64,000 nt of DNA from Verrucomicrobiota bacterium. Lineage in GTDB: Bacteria > Verrucomicrobiota > Verrucomicrobiia > Chthoniobacterales > Terrimicrobiaceae. A program made the translations under genes and the position numbers. Every line of letters begins with the position of its first letter. The stretch's first letter is position 1. Positions 26,740 to 35,464 of this stretch are shown here, one piece after another. The stretch lies in NCBI GenBank assembly GCA_017305195.1, contig JAFKMU010000046.1, positions 62,001-126,000 of the forward strand. Direction: 5' to 3'. The notes beneath the pieces were generated by a model, which saw only the letters and a program-made list of their open reading frames with translations, did no database searches and was not told where the DNA came from.

Positions 26740-27849
26740 AAACAACCCGACAAACTCGATTCGTCCAAGCCGCCTGTCTGCTGTTGCGCTAACTCGGATG
26801 CCCAGCCGGAGCGTGAAATGGGCAGACAACATTCCGGCATTTTCGGAACTGTGGTATTGGGTTCGTTTGGCGTGGCTCTGTGGTTGCTGACGTATTGTCA
26901 TCTCGCTTTATTTTCGGAGTGGCTGACTTATTCCCTTCTGGCGATGGAGCACGGTTCACACCTGGCATCAAGCATAGAATTCTTTGTCTATGAATCGCCG
27001 AAGGTGATGATGTTGCTCGCACTGGTTGTGTTCGGGGTGGGCATAGTGCGGTCGTTTTTCACGCCGGAACGAACGAGGCGAATTCTTTCTGGCAAACGCG
27101 AGTCCATCGGCAATGTCTTGGCCGCTCTCTTGGGCATCGTAACACCGTTTTGCTCCTGTTCGGCGGTGCCGCTCTTTATTGGATTCGTGACAACGGGTGT
27201 TCCGCTGGGAGTGACTTTTTCTTTTCTCATCTCCGCACCGATGGTGAATGAAGTGGCGCTTGTATTGCTGTTCGGAATGTTCGGCTGGAAGGTTGCCGGG
27301 CTGTATCTGGTCACAGGGCTGCTTATCGCCATTATTGCCGGATGGGTGATCGGGCGGTTACGGATGGAAAAGCATGTGGAAGACTGGGTGTTCGAAACCA
27401 AAACCGGCGATGGCGCTGCAGAGGAATCGCTCGACTGGTCCGGTCGTGTCCGACTTGGATGGGAAGCCGTGAAAGAGATCGTGGGCCACGTTTGGCTGTA
27501 TGTCCTAATGGGCATTGCCATCGGCGCGGGGATTCACGGCTTCGTGCCAGAAAACTTCATGGCTTCAATCATGGGAAAAGGAGCCTGGTGGTCTGTGCCG
27601 TTGGCGGTCGTCCTCGGAGTGCCGATGTATTCCAACGCGGCAGGGATCATTCCTATTGTGCAGGCACTGCTCGGCAAAGGAGCTGCGCTGGGAACGGTGC
27701 TTGCGTTCATGATGTCTGTCATCGCGCTATCTCTGCCCGAGGCGATTATTCTCCGCAAGGTGCTCAAACCACGTCTGATTGCCACATTCTTTGGAATTGT
27801 GGCCGTGAGCATCATGCTCGTCGGCTATCTGTTTAATCTCCTGATGTAG
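26737..27849 (+). CDS. arsP: ArsP-type permease (PF03773 family)
   Basis: Inner-membrane permease, 370 aa, about eight helices. The family signature TPFCSCSAVPLFIGF and a later APMVNEVALVLL are present. A cytosolic N-terminus carries C15-C16-C17. ArsP homologs export trivalent organoarsenicals such as methylarsenite; the adjacent ArsR and arsEFG set favour that role, but related permeases handle other metals. The start overlaps an operator. Confidence 0.82.
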   Translation: MKQPDKLDSSKPPVCCCANSDAQPEREMGRQHSGIFGTVVLGSFGVALWLLTYCHLALFSEWLTYSLLAMEHGSHLASSIEFFVYESPKVMMLLALVVFGVGIVRSFFTPERTRRILSGKRESIGNVLAALLGIVTPFCSCSAVPLFIGFVTTGVPLGVTFSFLISAPMVNEVALVLLFGMFGWKVAGLYLVTGLLIAIIAGWVIGRLRMEKHVEDWVFETKTGDGAAEESLDWSGRVRLGWEAVKEIVGHVWLYVLMGIAIGAGIHGFVPENFMASIMGKGAWWSVPLAVVLGVPMYSNAAGIIPIVQALLGKGAALGTVLAFMMSVIALSLPEAIILRKVLKPRLIATFFGIVAVSIMLVGYLFNLLM

Positions 27850-27862
27850 TCAGCAACACCTC

Positions 27863-28255
27863 ATGAACTCTATCTCCTTCCGCAAAGTCCATCCGCGCAT
27901 TCTGAACCTCTTGCTCTGGCTCAGCTTTTGCACAATGGCGGGGACGGGGCTACTGCTGGCCTTCCGTATGCCACTAGGTTCCCGTGGCGGACGCGGGCTT
28001 GAAGCCCTTGGCCTCGGACGCCACGAGTGGAGGGATTTTCACACATGGATGAGCTATGCCTTCATGGCCACAATCGTTTTGCACCTTGCACTGCACTGGC
28101 GTTGGCTCTGGCAGATCGCTGCCCGCAAGCGCGCCTGGCCGATCATCGCGGGTTTCGGCCTCGGGCTACTCCTGTTGCTATTTCTCACGTTCCAACCCGT
28201 CCACGGACGTGATCGGAGCGAAGACGCCACACCGCGCAAACACCAGCGATCATGA
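27863..28255 (+). CDS. DUF4405-like membrane protein (cytochrome b-like)
   Basis: 130 aa, three hydrophobic helices (about 15-32, 65-82, 92-108). His residues at helix ends (H10, H54, H60, H74, H78) could ligate haem as in DUF4405/cytochrome b561-like proteins; haem binding is inferred. It overlaps the following adaptor gene by 4 bp, linking it to the ABC exporter. Confidence 0.7.
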   Translation: MNSISFRKVHPRILNLLLWLSFCTMAGTGLLLAFRMPLGSRGGRGLEALGLGRHEWRDFHTWMSYAFMATIVLHLALHWRWLWQIAARKRAWPIIAGFGLGLLLLLFLTFQPVHGRDRSEDATPRKHQRS

Positions 28256-29406
28256 AACGCATCTCCTTCCGCAAACTTTTGCCATGGGTAGTTGCCTTGG
28301 TCGTTCTTGGCTCACTTGTCTATTACATCAAATTCCGTCCTTTGCCGGTGTTGGCGCACACCATCGTCAAAGGGGAAATATCGGGTGAAGTCATGGGCAC
28401 GGGCACGCTTGAGGCGCGGGTAAAGACAACTGTCAGTCCGCGCATTCAGGGCCGGTTGGACGAGGTGCTGGTGGATCAAGGGGACATGGTGAAATCCGGC
28501 CAGTTGCTCGCCCGGCTCGATGATGCGGAATCCCGCCAGCAGGTCGCTATCGCGGAGGCCACACTGGCGGCGGCGAAGCAAACGGCGGAACGAGTCCGCT
28601 CCGATCTCGCCCGCTCGGAGGCGGTGCTCGCGCAGGCACAGCTCGATCACAGACGGCAGAGCAGACTCGTTGCCACTAAGGCCGTGGCGCAATCCGATGC
28701 GGACAAAGCCGCTGAAGCCTTGCGCATTGCCGAGGCCGATCTCAAACGGTCTCACGCGACTATCGCGGAGGCCGAGGGGCAGATCGCGGTGGCGGAAAAA
28801 AACCTGCTCTACCGCAGGGAGCAACTCGCCTTCACCGAAATCCGCAGCCCTTACGATGAGCTAATCATCCGGCGCGACCGCGATGCTGGTGATGTGCTGG
28901 TGCCGGGGGCATCGCTGATGCAGATGATCTCGCTTGATGAACTCTGGGTCAGCGCATGGGTGGATGAAACCGCCATGCCATCGCTGGCGCCGGATCAACC
29001 GGCACGCATTGTTTATCGCTCGGAACCTGGCCGCAGCTATCCCGGCAAAGTCTCGCGGCTCGGGCGTGAGATGGATCGCGAAACGCGCGAATTCCTCGTG
29101 GATGTGCGCGCCGCCGAACTGCCAATGAACTGGACTGTCGGCCAGCGTGCCGAGGTATTTATCGAGACCGCCCGCCAGGCTGACGCATTGCTGCTGCCGC
29201 CCGCCTATCTCGGCTGGAAGGCCGGACGCGCCGGAGTCTTCGTGAATGCCGGCGGCAAGGCACAGTGGCGGGAGGTCGCGCTCGGTTTGAGAGGCAAGGA
29301 TTACGTTGCCATCACGAAGGGGCTGAGCGTCGGCGAGCAGGTCGCACGCCTGGCAGAGGGCCAGAAAGCCGCGCTCACAGACGGCCAACGCATCAAACCG
29401 CGATGA
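28252..29406 (+). CDS. HlyD/DevB-type periplasmic adaptor (membrane fusion protein)
   Basis: 384 aa. One N-terminal membrane anchor (about residues 12-27), a lipoyl half-motif region (GRLDEVLVDQGDMVKSGQLLARLD), a long alpha-helical hairpin rich in Ala/Glu/Arg (about 85-185), then beta-barrel domains. It joins an inner-membrane ABC exporter to an outer-membrane channel. It overlaps the permease gene by 4 bp. No TolC-like gene is nearby. Confidence 0.88.
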   Translation: MKRISFRKLLPWVVALVVLGSLVYYIKFRPLPVLAHTIVKGEISGEVMGTGTLEARVKTTVSPRIQGRLDEVLVDQGDMVKSGQLLARLDDAESRQQVAIAEATLAAAKQTAERVRSDLARSEAVLAQAQLDHRRQSRLVATKAVAQSDADKAAEALRIAEADLKRSHATIAEAEGQIAVAEKNLLYRREQLAFTEIRSPYDELIIRRDRDAGDVLVPGASLMQMISLDELWVSAWVDETAMPSLAPDQPARIVYRSEPGRSYPGKVSRLGREMDRETREFLVDVRAAELPMNWTVGQRAEVFIETARQADALLLPPAYLGWKAGRAGVFVNAGGKAQWREVALGLRGKDYVAITKGLSVGEQVARLAEGQKAALTDGQRIKPR

Positions 29407-30617
29407 ACCTCGCCATCCGCGACATCCGCCACAACGCGGGCCGATTTGTCTTCACCACCGTGGGCATCGGCATGCTGCTCATGCTGGTCATGGGCATGGG
29501 GGGAATTTATCGGGGACTCATTTTTGAGGCGACGTTGCTCGTGGATCGGGTCGGGGCGGATCTTTGGGTCGTGCAGGGAAGCACGCGCGGGCCATTTGCG
29601 GAAATCTCGCGCCTGCCGGCGAATCTCGAAGACCGCGTGCGGGCTGTTCCGGGCGTCGCACAGGCACGCCGATTTGTCTCCCACACCATCCAGCGCGAAC
29701 ACCTCGGCCGCCCGCTGCGCATGGTCGTGCAAGGGCTTGCCTGGCCCGATGATCGCGGGGAATGGGTGCCGCTCCTCGCCGGGCGTCCGCTGCGGCAGGC
29801 GCATTACGAAATGATCGCTGACCAATCGCTCCGATTGCCGCTGGGTGAGAAGATCAAGTTAGGAAAGGATGTTTATGAAGTCGTCGGACTGACGCGCGGG
29901 CTGGTGGGCACAAGCGGTGACGGGCTCACTTTCTTCACGGCCAGCGACGCCTTGGCGATCCAGTTTGACGTGCCGGGCGAGGCCATGCGCCTGGAACGCG
30001 CCGCGCGCCGTGCGCGAGTGGAAGCCATGGACCTCGGTCGCCTCCAACCTCTGCTGCTCGACCGGGCCGCCGGACTTTCCAGCGGCATTCCCGCTCTGGC
30101 CGCGCCGCAGGTCAGCGCCATCCTCGTGACTCTCCAGCCCGGAGCGAATGAAGCGGCTGTTCGCGACATTCTTCGCACATGGCCGGACATCACCGTTTAT
30201 TCCACGCAGGAGCAAAAAGACCTACTCCTCGCCGGAATGGTGGACAAGGCGCGCCGACAACTCGGACTGTTCCGCGGCCTGCTGATCATGATCTCAACCA
30301 TCATCATAGCGCTCATCATCTACACCCTCACGCTCGACAAAATCCGCGACATCGCCCTCCTCAAACTCATTGGCGCACGCAACACGGTCATCGGCGGTCT
30401 TATCCTCCAACAGGCGCTGTTCATGGGGGTGTTCGGTTTCGGCCTGGCCTGGTGGATGGGACTCTATCTCTTTCCTCACTTCCCCCGGCTTGTGCTCATC
30501 GCGAACGCCGATCTCATTTCACTCGGCCTCATCGTCATCGTCATCTCCACGCTCGCCAGCTTTCTGGGGATCTGGAAAGCCTTGACCATCGAACCAAATA
30601 CCGTCCTTGCCGTATGA
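29403..30617 (+). CDS. DevC/FtsX-type ABC transporter permease
   Basis: 404 aa. An N-terminal helix (about 16-38), a ~240-residue periplasmic domain, then three C-terminal helices (from about residue 285), the MacB/FtsX/DevC topology. The start RDIRHNAGRFVFTTVGIG resembles DevC proteins. It overlaps neighbours on both sides by 4 bp (ATGA), so adaptor, permease and ATPase are coupled. Confidence 0.87.
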   Translation: MNLAIRDIRHNAGRFVFTTVGIGMLLMLVMGMGGIYRGLIFEATLLVDRVGADLWVVQGSTRGPFAEISRLPANLEDRVRAVPGVAQARRFVSHTIQREHLGRPLRMVVQGLAWPDDRGEWVPLLAGRPLRQAHYEMIADQSLRLPLGEKIKLGKDVYEVVGLTRGLVGTSGDGLTFFTASDALAIQFDVPGEAMRLERAARRARVEAMDLGRLQPLLLDRAAGLSSGIPALAAPQVSAILVTLQPGANEAAVRDILRTWPDITVYSTQEQKDLLLAGMVDKARRQLGLFRGLLIMISTIIIALIIYTLTLDKIRDIALLKLIGARNTVIGGLILQQALFMGVFGFGLAWWMGLYLFPHFPRLVLIANADLISLGLIVIVISTLASFLGIWKALTIEPNTVLAV

Positions 30618-31333
30618 GCGGACCCACGGAACTTCCGCCTGCGATCGATGTCAGCAACCTTCGCAAAGTCTATGGCAGCGGGCACACCGAAATCGTCGCC
30701 ATCCGCGATGCGACGCTACAAATCAACCGCGGCGAGGTTGTCGGACTCTTCGGCCCAAGCGGATCAGGGAAATCGACACTGCTCACTGCGATGGCGCTCA
30801 TCAATCCCCCGACCTCCGGCCACATCGTCATCGGTGGCCAACCAGTCATGGATGGCCCTCGAGCCATGGTGGATGCCCGATCGTTCCGACGGCAAAACAT
30901 CGGGTTCGTCTTTCAAAAGCCCAATCTCATTCCCTTCCTTACCGCGCTGGAAAATGTCCAGGTCGCTCTTGAAATCAATGATACCCCGGCGAAGAAGGCT
31001 CGTGAACGTGCGCTGGAGCTTCTGGAATACCTCAGCGTCCACCCTCGTGCCGACAATCTTCCCGTTGCCCTTTCCGGCGGCGAGCAGCAACGTGTCGCCG
31101 TTGCCCGGGCTCTGGCCAACAACCCGAGCCTTATCCTCGCCGACGAACCAACCGCATCGCTTGACGGAGCGCTCGGGCGCCAGGTCATGGAACTATTCAC
31201 CAAAGTCGCCCACGAACGCCATGCCGGCGTCCTCGTCGTCACCCATGATGCCCGCACGCTCGATGTCTTCGACCGCATCCTCGATGTGGAGGACGGCAGG
31301 ATTCAAATTCGCGCGAACCACAAAACCCAGTAA
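30614..31333 (+). CDS. DevA/MacB-type ABC transporter ATPase
   Basis: 239 aa. Walker A GPSGSGKST (about residues 41-49), signature LSGGEQQRVAVARAL, Walker B SLILADEPTASLD and H-loop VTHD. It partners the permease at 29403 and the adaptor at 28252. Substrate unknown; export of an arsenical or of a thiol conjugate would suit the context. Confidence 0.9.
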   Translation: MSGPTELPPAIDVSNLRKVYGSGHTEIVAIRDATLQINRGEVVGLFGPSGSGKSTLLTAMALINPPTSGHIVIGGQPVMDGPRAMVDARSFRRQNIGFVFQKPNLIPFLTALENVQVALEINDTPAKKARERALELLEYLSVHPRADNLPVALSGGEQQRVAVARALANNPSLILADEPTASLDGALGRQVMELFTKVAHERHAGVLVVTHDARTLDVFDRILDVEDGRIQIRANHKTQ

Positions 31334-31373
31334 TCCCGCGCAAAGAAAAAACCGACATACAAAATCCACAAAA

Positions 31374-31613
31374 ATGAAAAAACTACAAATCCTCGGAACC
31401 GGATGCGCCAAGTGCAAAGCCCTGAGTGAAACCTCCAGCAAAGCTGCAGACGCGCTCTGCCTTCAGTATGAGATAGAAAAAATCACCGATATGATGCGTT
31501 TCGCGGATTTCGGCGTGATGCTCACCCCCGCCCTCGTCGTGGATGGCAAAGTCAAGGTGACTGGCAGAGTGCCAACCTTGGAGGAAATGAAGAAACTGCT
31601 TCAAGACGCCTGA
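31374..31613 (+). CDS. arsE: ArsE-like small thioredoxin-family protein
   Basis: 79 aa, glutaredoxin/thioredoxin-like fold with active-site C11-x-x-C14 (GTGCAKCKAL) and a conserved cis-Pro region (MLTPALVVDGKV). With the next two genes it matches the arsEFG layout described for nitroaromatic arsenical resistance in Shewanella. It lies 40 bp after the ABC ATPase. Confidence 0.78.
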   Translation: MKKLQILGTGCAKCKALSETSSKAADALCLQYEIEKITDMMRFADFGVMLTPALVVDGKVKVTGRVPTLEEMKKLLQDA

Positions 31614-31625
31614 CCTAACCCTTCC

Positions 31626-32120
31626 ATGAAAAAGATTCTCACTATCGCCCTGATGGCTCTCGCTTTGGCCGGAGGGATAGTCGCCTTCAAGAATCGCCTC
31701 GCCCATAAGCCGTTCGTCAAGGAAACAGCGGGAGCACCTGCGAATCCTCGGGAAATGTCTGCGCAGGCGTCCATGCCAGACGATGGAATCGTTGTGACTT
31801 ACTTTACAACCGATGTCCGATGTCCCACTTGCCATAAAATCGAGGAACTCGCCCGGAAAGCAATCGAGTTGCATTTCAGCGGGCAACTCGCGACGGGAAG
31901 GATGGTTTTCCGCACGGTTAATACAGACCAACCGGAGAACCGCCATTTTGTGGATGACTATAGTCTCGTCAGTAAAACGGTCATCGTCTCGGATCGCAAA
32001 GGGGGCAAGGAAGCGCAGTGGATCAATCTCCAAGACGTTTGGCTCAAAGTGCATGACGAACCCGCTTTCGACGCCTATGTGAGCGATGCCATCCGGAAAT
32101 ATTTGGATGGGCGGTCATGA
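31626..32120 (+). CDS. arsF: ArsF-like thioredoxin-family protein
   Basis: 164 aa, N-terminal signal or anchor (residues 1-20), then a thioredoxin-like domain with C66-x-x-C69 (YFTTDVRCPTCHKIEELA). This segment is characteristic of the ArsF family, annotated as a subunit for nitrophenyl-arsenical nitroreduction. It overlaps arsG by 4 bp. Confidence 0.8.
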   Translation: MKKILTIALMALALAGGIVAFKNRLAHKPFVKETAGAPANPREMSAQASMPDDGIVVTYFTTDVRCPTCHKIEELARKAIELHFSGQLATGRMVFRTVNTDQPENRHFVDDYSLVSKTVIVSDRKGGKEAQWINLQDVWLKVHDEPAFDAYVSDAIRKYLDGRS

Positions 32121-32803
32121 ACTCGCTGGCACTCACGCTAACTGCGGCGGGCTGGCTCGGAATTCTCACCTCGATTAGTCCCTGTCCCTTGGCGACCAAC
32201 ATCGCGGCGATTTCCTATCTTTCGCGGCGGGCGCGTTCACGTCAACTCGCCGTGGCAGGCGCTGTCAGCTACGCATTTGGGCGGATGCTGGTATATGTCC
32301 TCATTGGACTATTCGTTTCCTGGGGATTCGCCGCCGCGCCTTCATTGTCGAGAATCCTGCAAAACGGTGTTGTGCCATTCGTTGGACCGTTGCTCATTCT
32401 CGTCGGCCTTGTGCTCCTTGGATGGATTAAACTGCCGCTAAATTTCGGCATCGCCCGCCAAAGCACGGCGACCAAGCTAGCCGCCCTTGGCTTGTTCGGT
32501 GAATTCGTCCTTGGAATGCTCTTTGCGTTAACATTCTGTCCTGTCTCTGCCGCTCTTTTCTTTGGCACGTTGTTGCCACTGGCCCTTGCGTCAGCGCACA
32601 CTTTTCCGGTTCTCGCTCTCTATGGCGCAGGCACAGCTCTGCCAGTCGGTCTCGTTGCAATGCTCATCGCCCTCGGGCTCGCTGCCTCGGGCAAGGTCCT
32701 CAATATTGTCCAACGATGGCAAGGAGGTATTCAGACTGCCACCGCCTCCATTATCATGCTTGCTGGAATCTGGCTCACTATTACAGCTTCGCTTGAATTG
32801 TGA
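32117..32803 (+). CDS. arsG: ArsG-family aromatic arsenical efflux permease (CcdA/DsbD-like)
   Basis: 228 aa, about six helices in two repeats. Conserved Pro/Cys helix motifs SISPCPLATNIAAISYLSR and ALTFCPVSAALFFGTLLP are as in CcdA-like proteins. Placement directly after ArsF supports the ArsG assignment: export of aminobenzylarsenicals formed after nitro-group reduction. Last plus-strand gene of the cargo. Confidence 0.8.
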   Translation: MNSLALTLTAAGWLGILTSISPCPLATNIAAISYLSRRARSRQLAVAGAVSYAFGRMLVYVLIGLFVSWGFAAAPSLSRILQNGVVPFVGPLLILVGLVLLGWIKLPLNFGIARQSTATKLAALGLFGEFVLGMLFALTFCPVSAALFFGTLLPLALASAHTFPVLALYGAGTALPVGLVAMLIALGLAASGKVLNIVQRWQGGIQTATASIIMLAGIWLTITASLEL

Positions 32804-32920
32804 CACGAGCCGCTCGATTTATATTTCATACTGCGATCGAGGCTCCCTTTTAATTGGTCAGCGATCCGTATAACTGCGCCCCCATGGTGTTCTTCATACC
32901 ACGACATGCAGACAAAAGTT

Positions 32921-32950
32921 CGGCGTCCCTTCGGGGATGAAGGGACGCCG
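32921..32950 (-). terminator. Terminator hairpin downstream of the porin gene
   Basis: CGGCGTCCCTTC-GGGGAT-GAAGGGACGCCG: a 12-bp perfect stem. Read on the minus strand it is followed by AACTTTTG, giving a short U-run. It lies between the convergent arsG and porin genes and could serve both. Confidence 0.75.
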
Positions 32951-32980
32951 ACCCCGAACTAGCTACAGGACGAGGGAATT

Positions 32981-34447
32981 TTAGAAGACAACGCCAGTCT
33001 GGACGCCGAGAACCGTGGCGTTCTCAATCGCGCCGGTTCCGGCTGGCTTGACGATATATTGGGCAAACGGCTGCACATACGCCCATTTGTTAATCTGGAG
33101 GCGGTAGTCCCATTCCAAAACCATCGAGTAGTTCGGCTGGTTGACGTTGCCGCTCTCTTGAAGTGCCTGGATATTGTAGAAGCTATAGGAGCCATACCCA
33201 ATCGCGAACATCGTAAGGTCGTCGTTGCGGGTCGGAATAAGCCCCGTGTAAACGAGTCCCGCCTGAAAATAGAAGGGCAGGACGTTGTTATATTTCGGAG
33301 CGAACGTGACTAAGCTAAAGAAATTCAAGCCTTCGTTGGAGAGCTTGGGTTTCTCCGTGCTGACGGGCGATTTGAAGCTCTTCGCATCGGCAACGCTCTT
33401 ACCATCGCTTGGGCCTTTGCCAAGGAGAGCGGGTGCTTCCGGCGAAGGTTCGCGGAAGAGCATCTGATCCATTTGCCAGTAAAAGCCGTATCGTCCAGGA
33501 TAATTCTGTCCAAAGTAGGACGTGTTTTCCTGTTCGTAGTAATACCCGCCGAAGGCATATTTACCGGGAAGCTGAGCAGCGCCGATTTTCGGAGTGAATC
33601 CCGTCTCCCCCATGACCAAAAGACCATTCTGGTTGGGGTCTTCCGCAAATCCCTCGAAAGCGAGGCCGTGGTTGCTGCTTGCCGTGGCATTAGGATAGGA
33701 CATGAACAATCCCGCCTTGGCATAATACCAACTGACAGGCTTGAGTTTCAGGGTGCCGCCCCAAGTCGAAAAGCTCGACGAGAAAGGAATGTTGGCACCG
33801 ATGCCCTTAGAGCTTTCAAACGAGTTATTCACGAACAGCTTTGAAAGCGGCTGGTCGATGAATTCTTTTTGTGGCTGAAGCCATCCGCCTCGCAGAGTAA
33901 GGAACTCCTTCATACCGAGAATTTCCGGTGTGCTGTATTCCAGCCCGAAGGTCATCATGCGCCATTGGGTGCCCGACTGAAAGTGCGACGGCTGGAAATT
34001 GCTCTGAGCCTGCACAAAGTTGTTCGGGTTGGAATTTGCGCGGGAATCGCGCCAGCGAACCTCGCCAAATCCCTTCAAACCCTCCAAGGCATCGACGTTG
34101 AAGAGCTTCGCAAAATCGAGTTCGCCCGTGAACTTCAATTCTTGGTCGAAGAAGCCGCGCGATCCGCGCTGGCTATCCACGACACCGTAGAAATCGCCGG
34201 TCCATTTGCCGCCGAGTTTAAGGCCGTGATCTTCAAGGGTATCGCGAACGCCGAACCAGTTGCCGGTCATGTATTTACCGTTCCACCATGTAGCAAGGAT
34301 GCTTTCGTCCTGAGCTTCGACGCTCGTAGTGGTTGTAGTTGTTCCGGCGAGGGACAAGGGAGAGGACGCTGCGAGCATGGCAATCGCCAAGGCTCCAAGG
34401 CCGCCCCGTAATGCTTTTTGACTGTGGTTAATGCAGTGTTTATTCAT
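32981..34447 (-). CDS. OprB-family outer-membrane porin
   Basis: 488 aa, signal peptide to about residue 35 (SLAG). The mature part is rich in aromatic and Gly residues with alternating strands and ends in a C-terminal Phe (GVQTGVVF), as for barrel proteins. GNWFGVRDTLEDHGLKLGGKWTGDFYG is typical of the carbohydrate-selective porin OprB family. An ArsR-like operator lies just upstream (34473-34498), which suggests arsenic-dependent control. Substrate unknown. Confidence 0.87.
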   Translation of the reverse strand: MNKHCINHSQKALRGGLGALAIAMLAASSPLSLAGTTTTTTSVEAQDESILATWWNGKYMTGNWFGVRDTLEDHGLKLGGKWTGDFYGVVDSQRGSRGFFDQELKFTGELDFAKLFNVDALEGLKGFGEVRWRDSRANSNPNNFVQAQSNFQPSHFQSGTQWRMMTFGLEYSTPEILGMKEFLTLRGGWLQPQKEFIDQPLSKLFVNNSFESSKGIGANIPFSSSFSTWGGTLKLKPVSWYYAKAGLFMSYPNATASSNHGLAFEGFAEDPNQNGLLVMGETGFTPKIGAAQLPGKYAFGGYYYEQENTSYFGQNYPGRYGFYWQMDQMLFREPSPEAPALLGKGPSDGKSVADAKSFKSPVSTEKPKLSNEGLNFFSLVTFAPKYNNVLPFYFQAGLVYTGLIPTRNDDLTMFAIGYGSYSFYNIQALQESGNVNQPNYSMVLEWDYRLQINKWAYVQPFAQYIVKPAGTGAIENATVLGVQTGVVF

Positions 34448-34472
34448 AGGTTGTAGCCGACCGTATTACGTC

Positions 34473-34498
34473 TATGCGTCTATATGGATAGACGTATA
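34473..34498. promoter_or_regulatory. ArsR-like operator upstream of the porin
   Basis: TATGCGTCTAT-ATGG-ATAGACGTATA: 11-base arms with one mismatch, 26 bp upstream of the porin ATG. The TATGCGT half-site matches the arsR2/trxB site at 21521-21556. Confidence 0.6.
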
Positions 34499-34552
34499 TT
34501 GTGACTTTCCTGTAACAATTGCCGCCAATCGGCGGGTAGCCATCCTGCGGCT

Positions 34553-35464
34553 TTACGTGCGAGGTGGAGCAAAGAGCATCAATCTATCTTCTGCTGGCGA
34601 AAGAACGATAGTCCCTGACGATGGAGCGTGGCATTTGATGGCGTCACGAATCGCGTCGCCAACATACTTCTGCACCGTTCGCTTCATTGGCCTTGCCCCA
34701 AGTGCGCGATTGATCCCCCTCCGCACCAAGAACTCAAATGCAGGTTCGGTAATCTCCAAATCGAAGCCTCGCCCCTTGTAACGGGAAAGTTCTTCCGAAA
34801 TGGCAAGCTGGCCGATTTCCCGCTGAGTATCGGGGGACAACGGTTTGAAAACGATTTTTTCATCGAAGCGTCCGATGAGTTCCGGGCGGAAAAACTGGTG
34901 AAGCTCCGCGAGAACCGCGCGTTCCAGCGTGGCGAAAGGAAGCCGCGTGGGGCGCAAAAGCTGCTGCGAACCAATGTTGCTTGTGCAGACAATATAAAAA
35001 CCGGAGAGGTCATAGGCCCGGTGATCGGCAAGAGTGATGCGGGCGGCATCAAGCATCTGCAAAAAGAGATCCCATATCAGGCGGTGGGCCTTTTCGATTT
35101 CATCGAATAGAAGAACACCGTGGCTATGGGCGGAGAGGATTTTTCCGAGGCGTCCGGGGTTGCCGGTTTCGTCCCCCATGAACAGCTTCACCGCGTCCAG
35201 GTGAAGAAATTCCGACATATCGAAGCGAAATACGGAGTCCTCGCCGAAAAGGTAACGGGAAAATTCCAGCGTCAATTCGGTTTTACCTACACCGGTCGGC
35301 CCGAGAAGAAGAAACGAGCCGAGCGGTTTGCCGGGCGGCTGCAATCCAAGCTGGCCTCGTTCCAGCACGGAGCAAACGCGCGAAATGGCGTGGCCTTGTC
35401 CTTTGATTTTAGAAAACAAATACGGTTCAAGGTCGGAGAGATTTTCAATAAAGGTCGTGTTCAT
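34553..35464 (-). CDS. Clp-like AAA+ ATPase coupled to the conjugation coupling protein
   Basis: 303 aa from the ATG at 35464, resembling the second AAA+ module of ClpA/ClpB. Walker A GPTGVGKT (55-62), Walker B GVLLFDEIEKAH (116-127), sensor-1 CTSNIGS, arginine-finger region RPELIGRFDEKI and the small C-terminal subdomain (GARPMKRTVQKYV). The N-terminal substrate and first AAA+ domains are missing. It overlaps the VirD4-type gene by 4 bp, so it acts with transfer; unfolding of relaxase or substrate is inference. Confidence 0.85.
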   Translation of the reverse strand: MNTTFIENLSDLEPYLFSKIKGQGHAISRVCSVLERGQLGLQPPGKPLGSFLLLGPTGVGKTELTLEFSRYLFGEDSVFRFDMSEFLHLDAVKLFMGDETGNPGRLGKILSAHSHGVLLFDEIEKAHRLIWDLFLQMLDAARITLADHRAYDLSGFYIVCTSNIGSQQLLRPTRLPFATLERAVLAELHQFFRPELIGRFDEKIVFKPLSPDTQREIGQLAISEELSRYKGRGFDLEITEPAFEFLVRRGINRALGARPMKRTVQKYVGDAIRDAIKCHAPSSGTIVLSPAEDRLMLFAPPRT

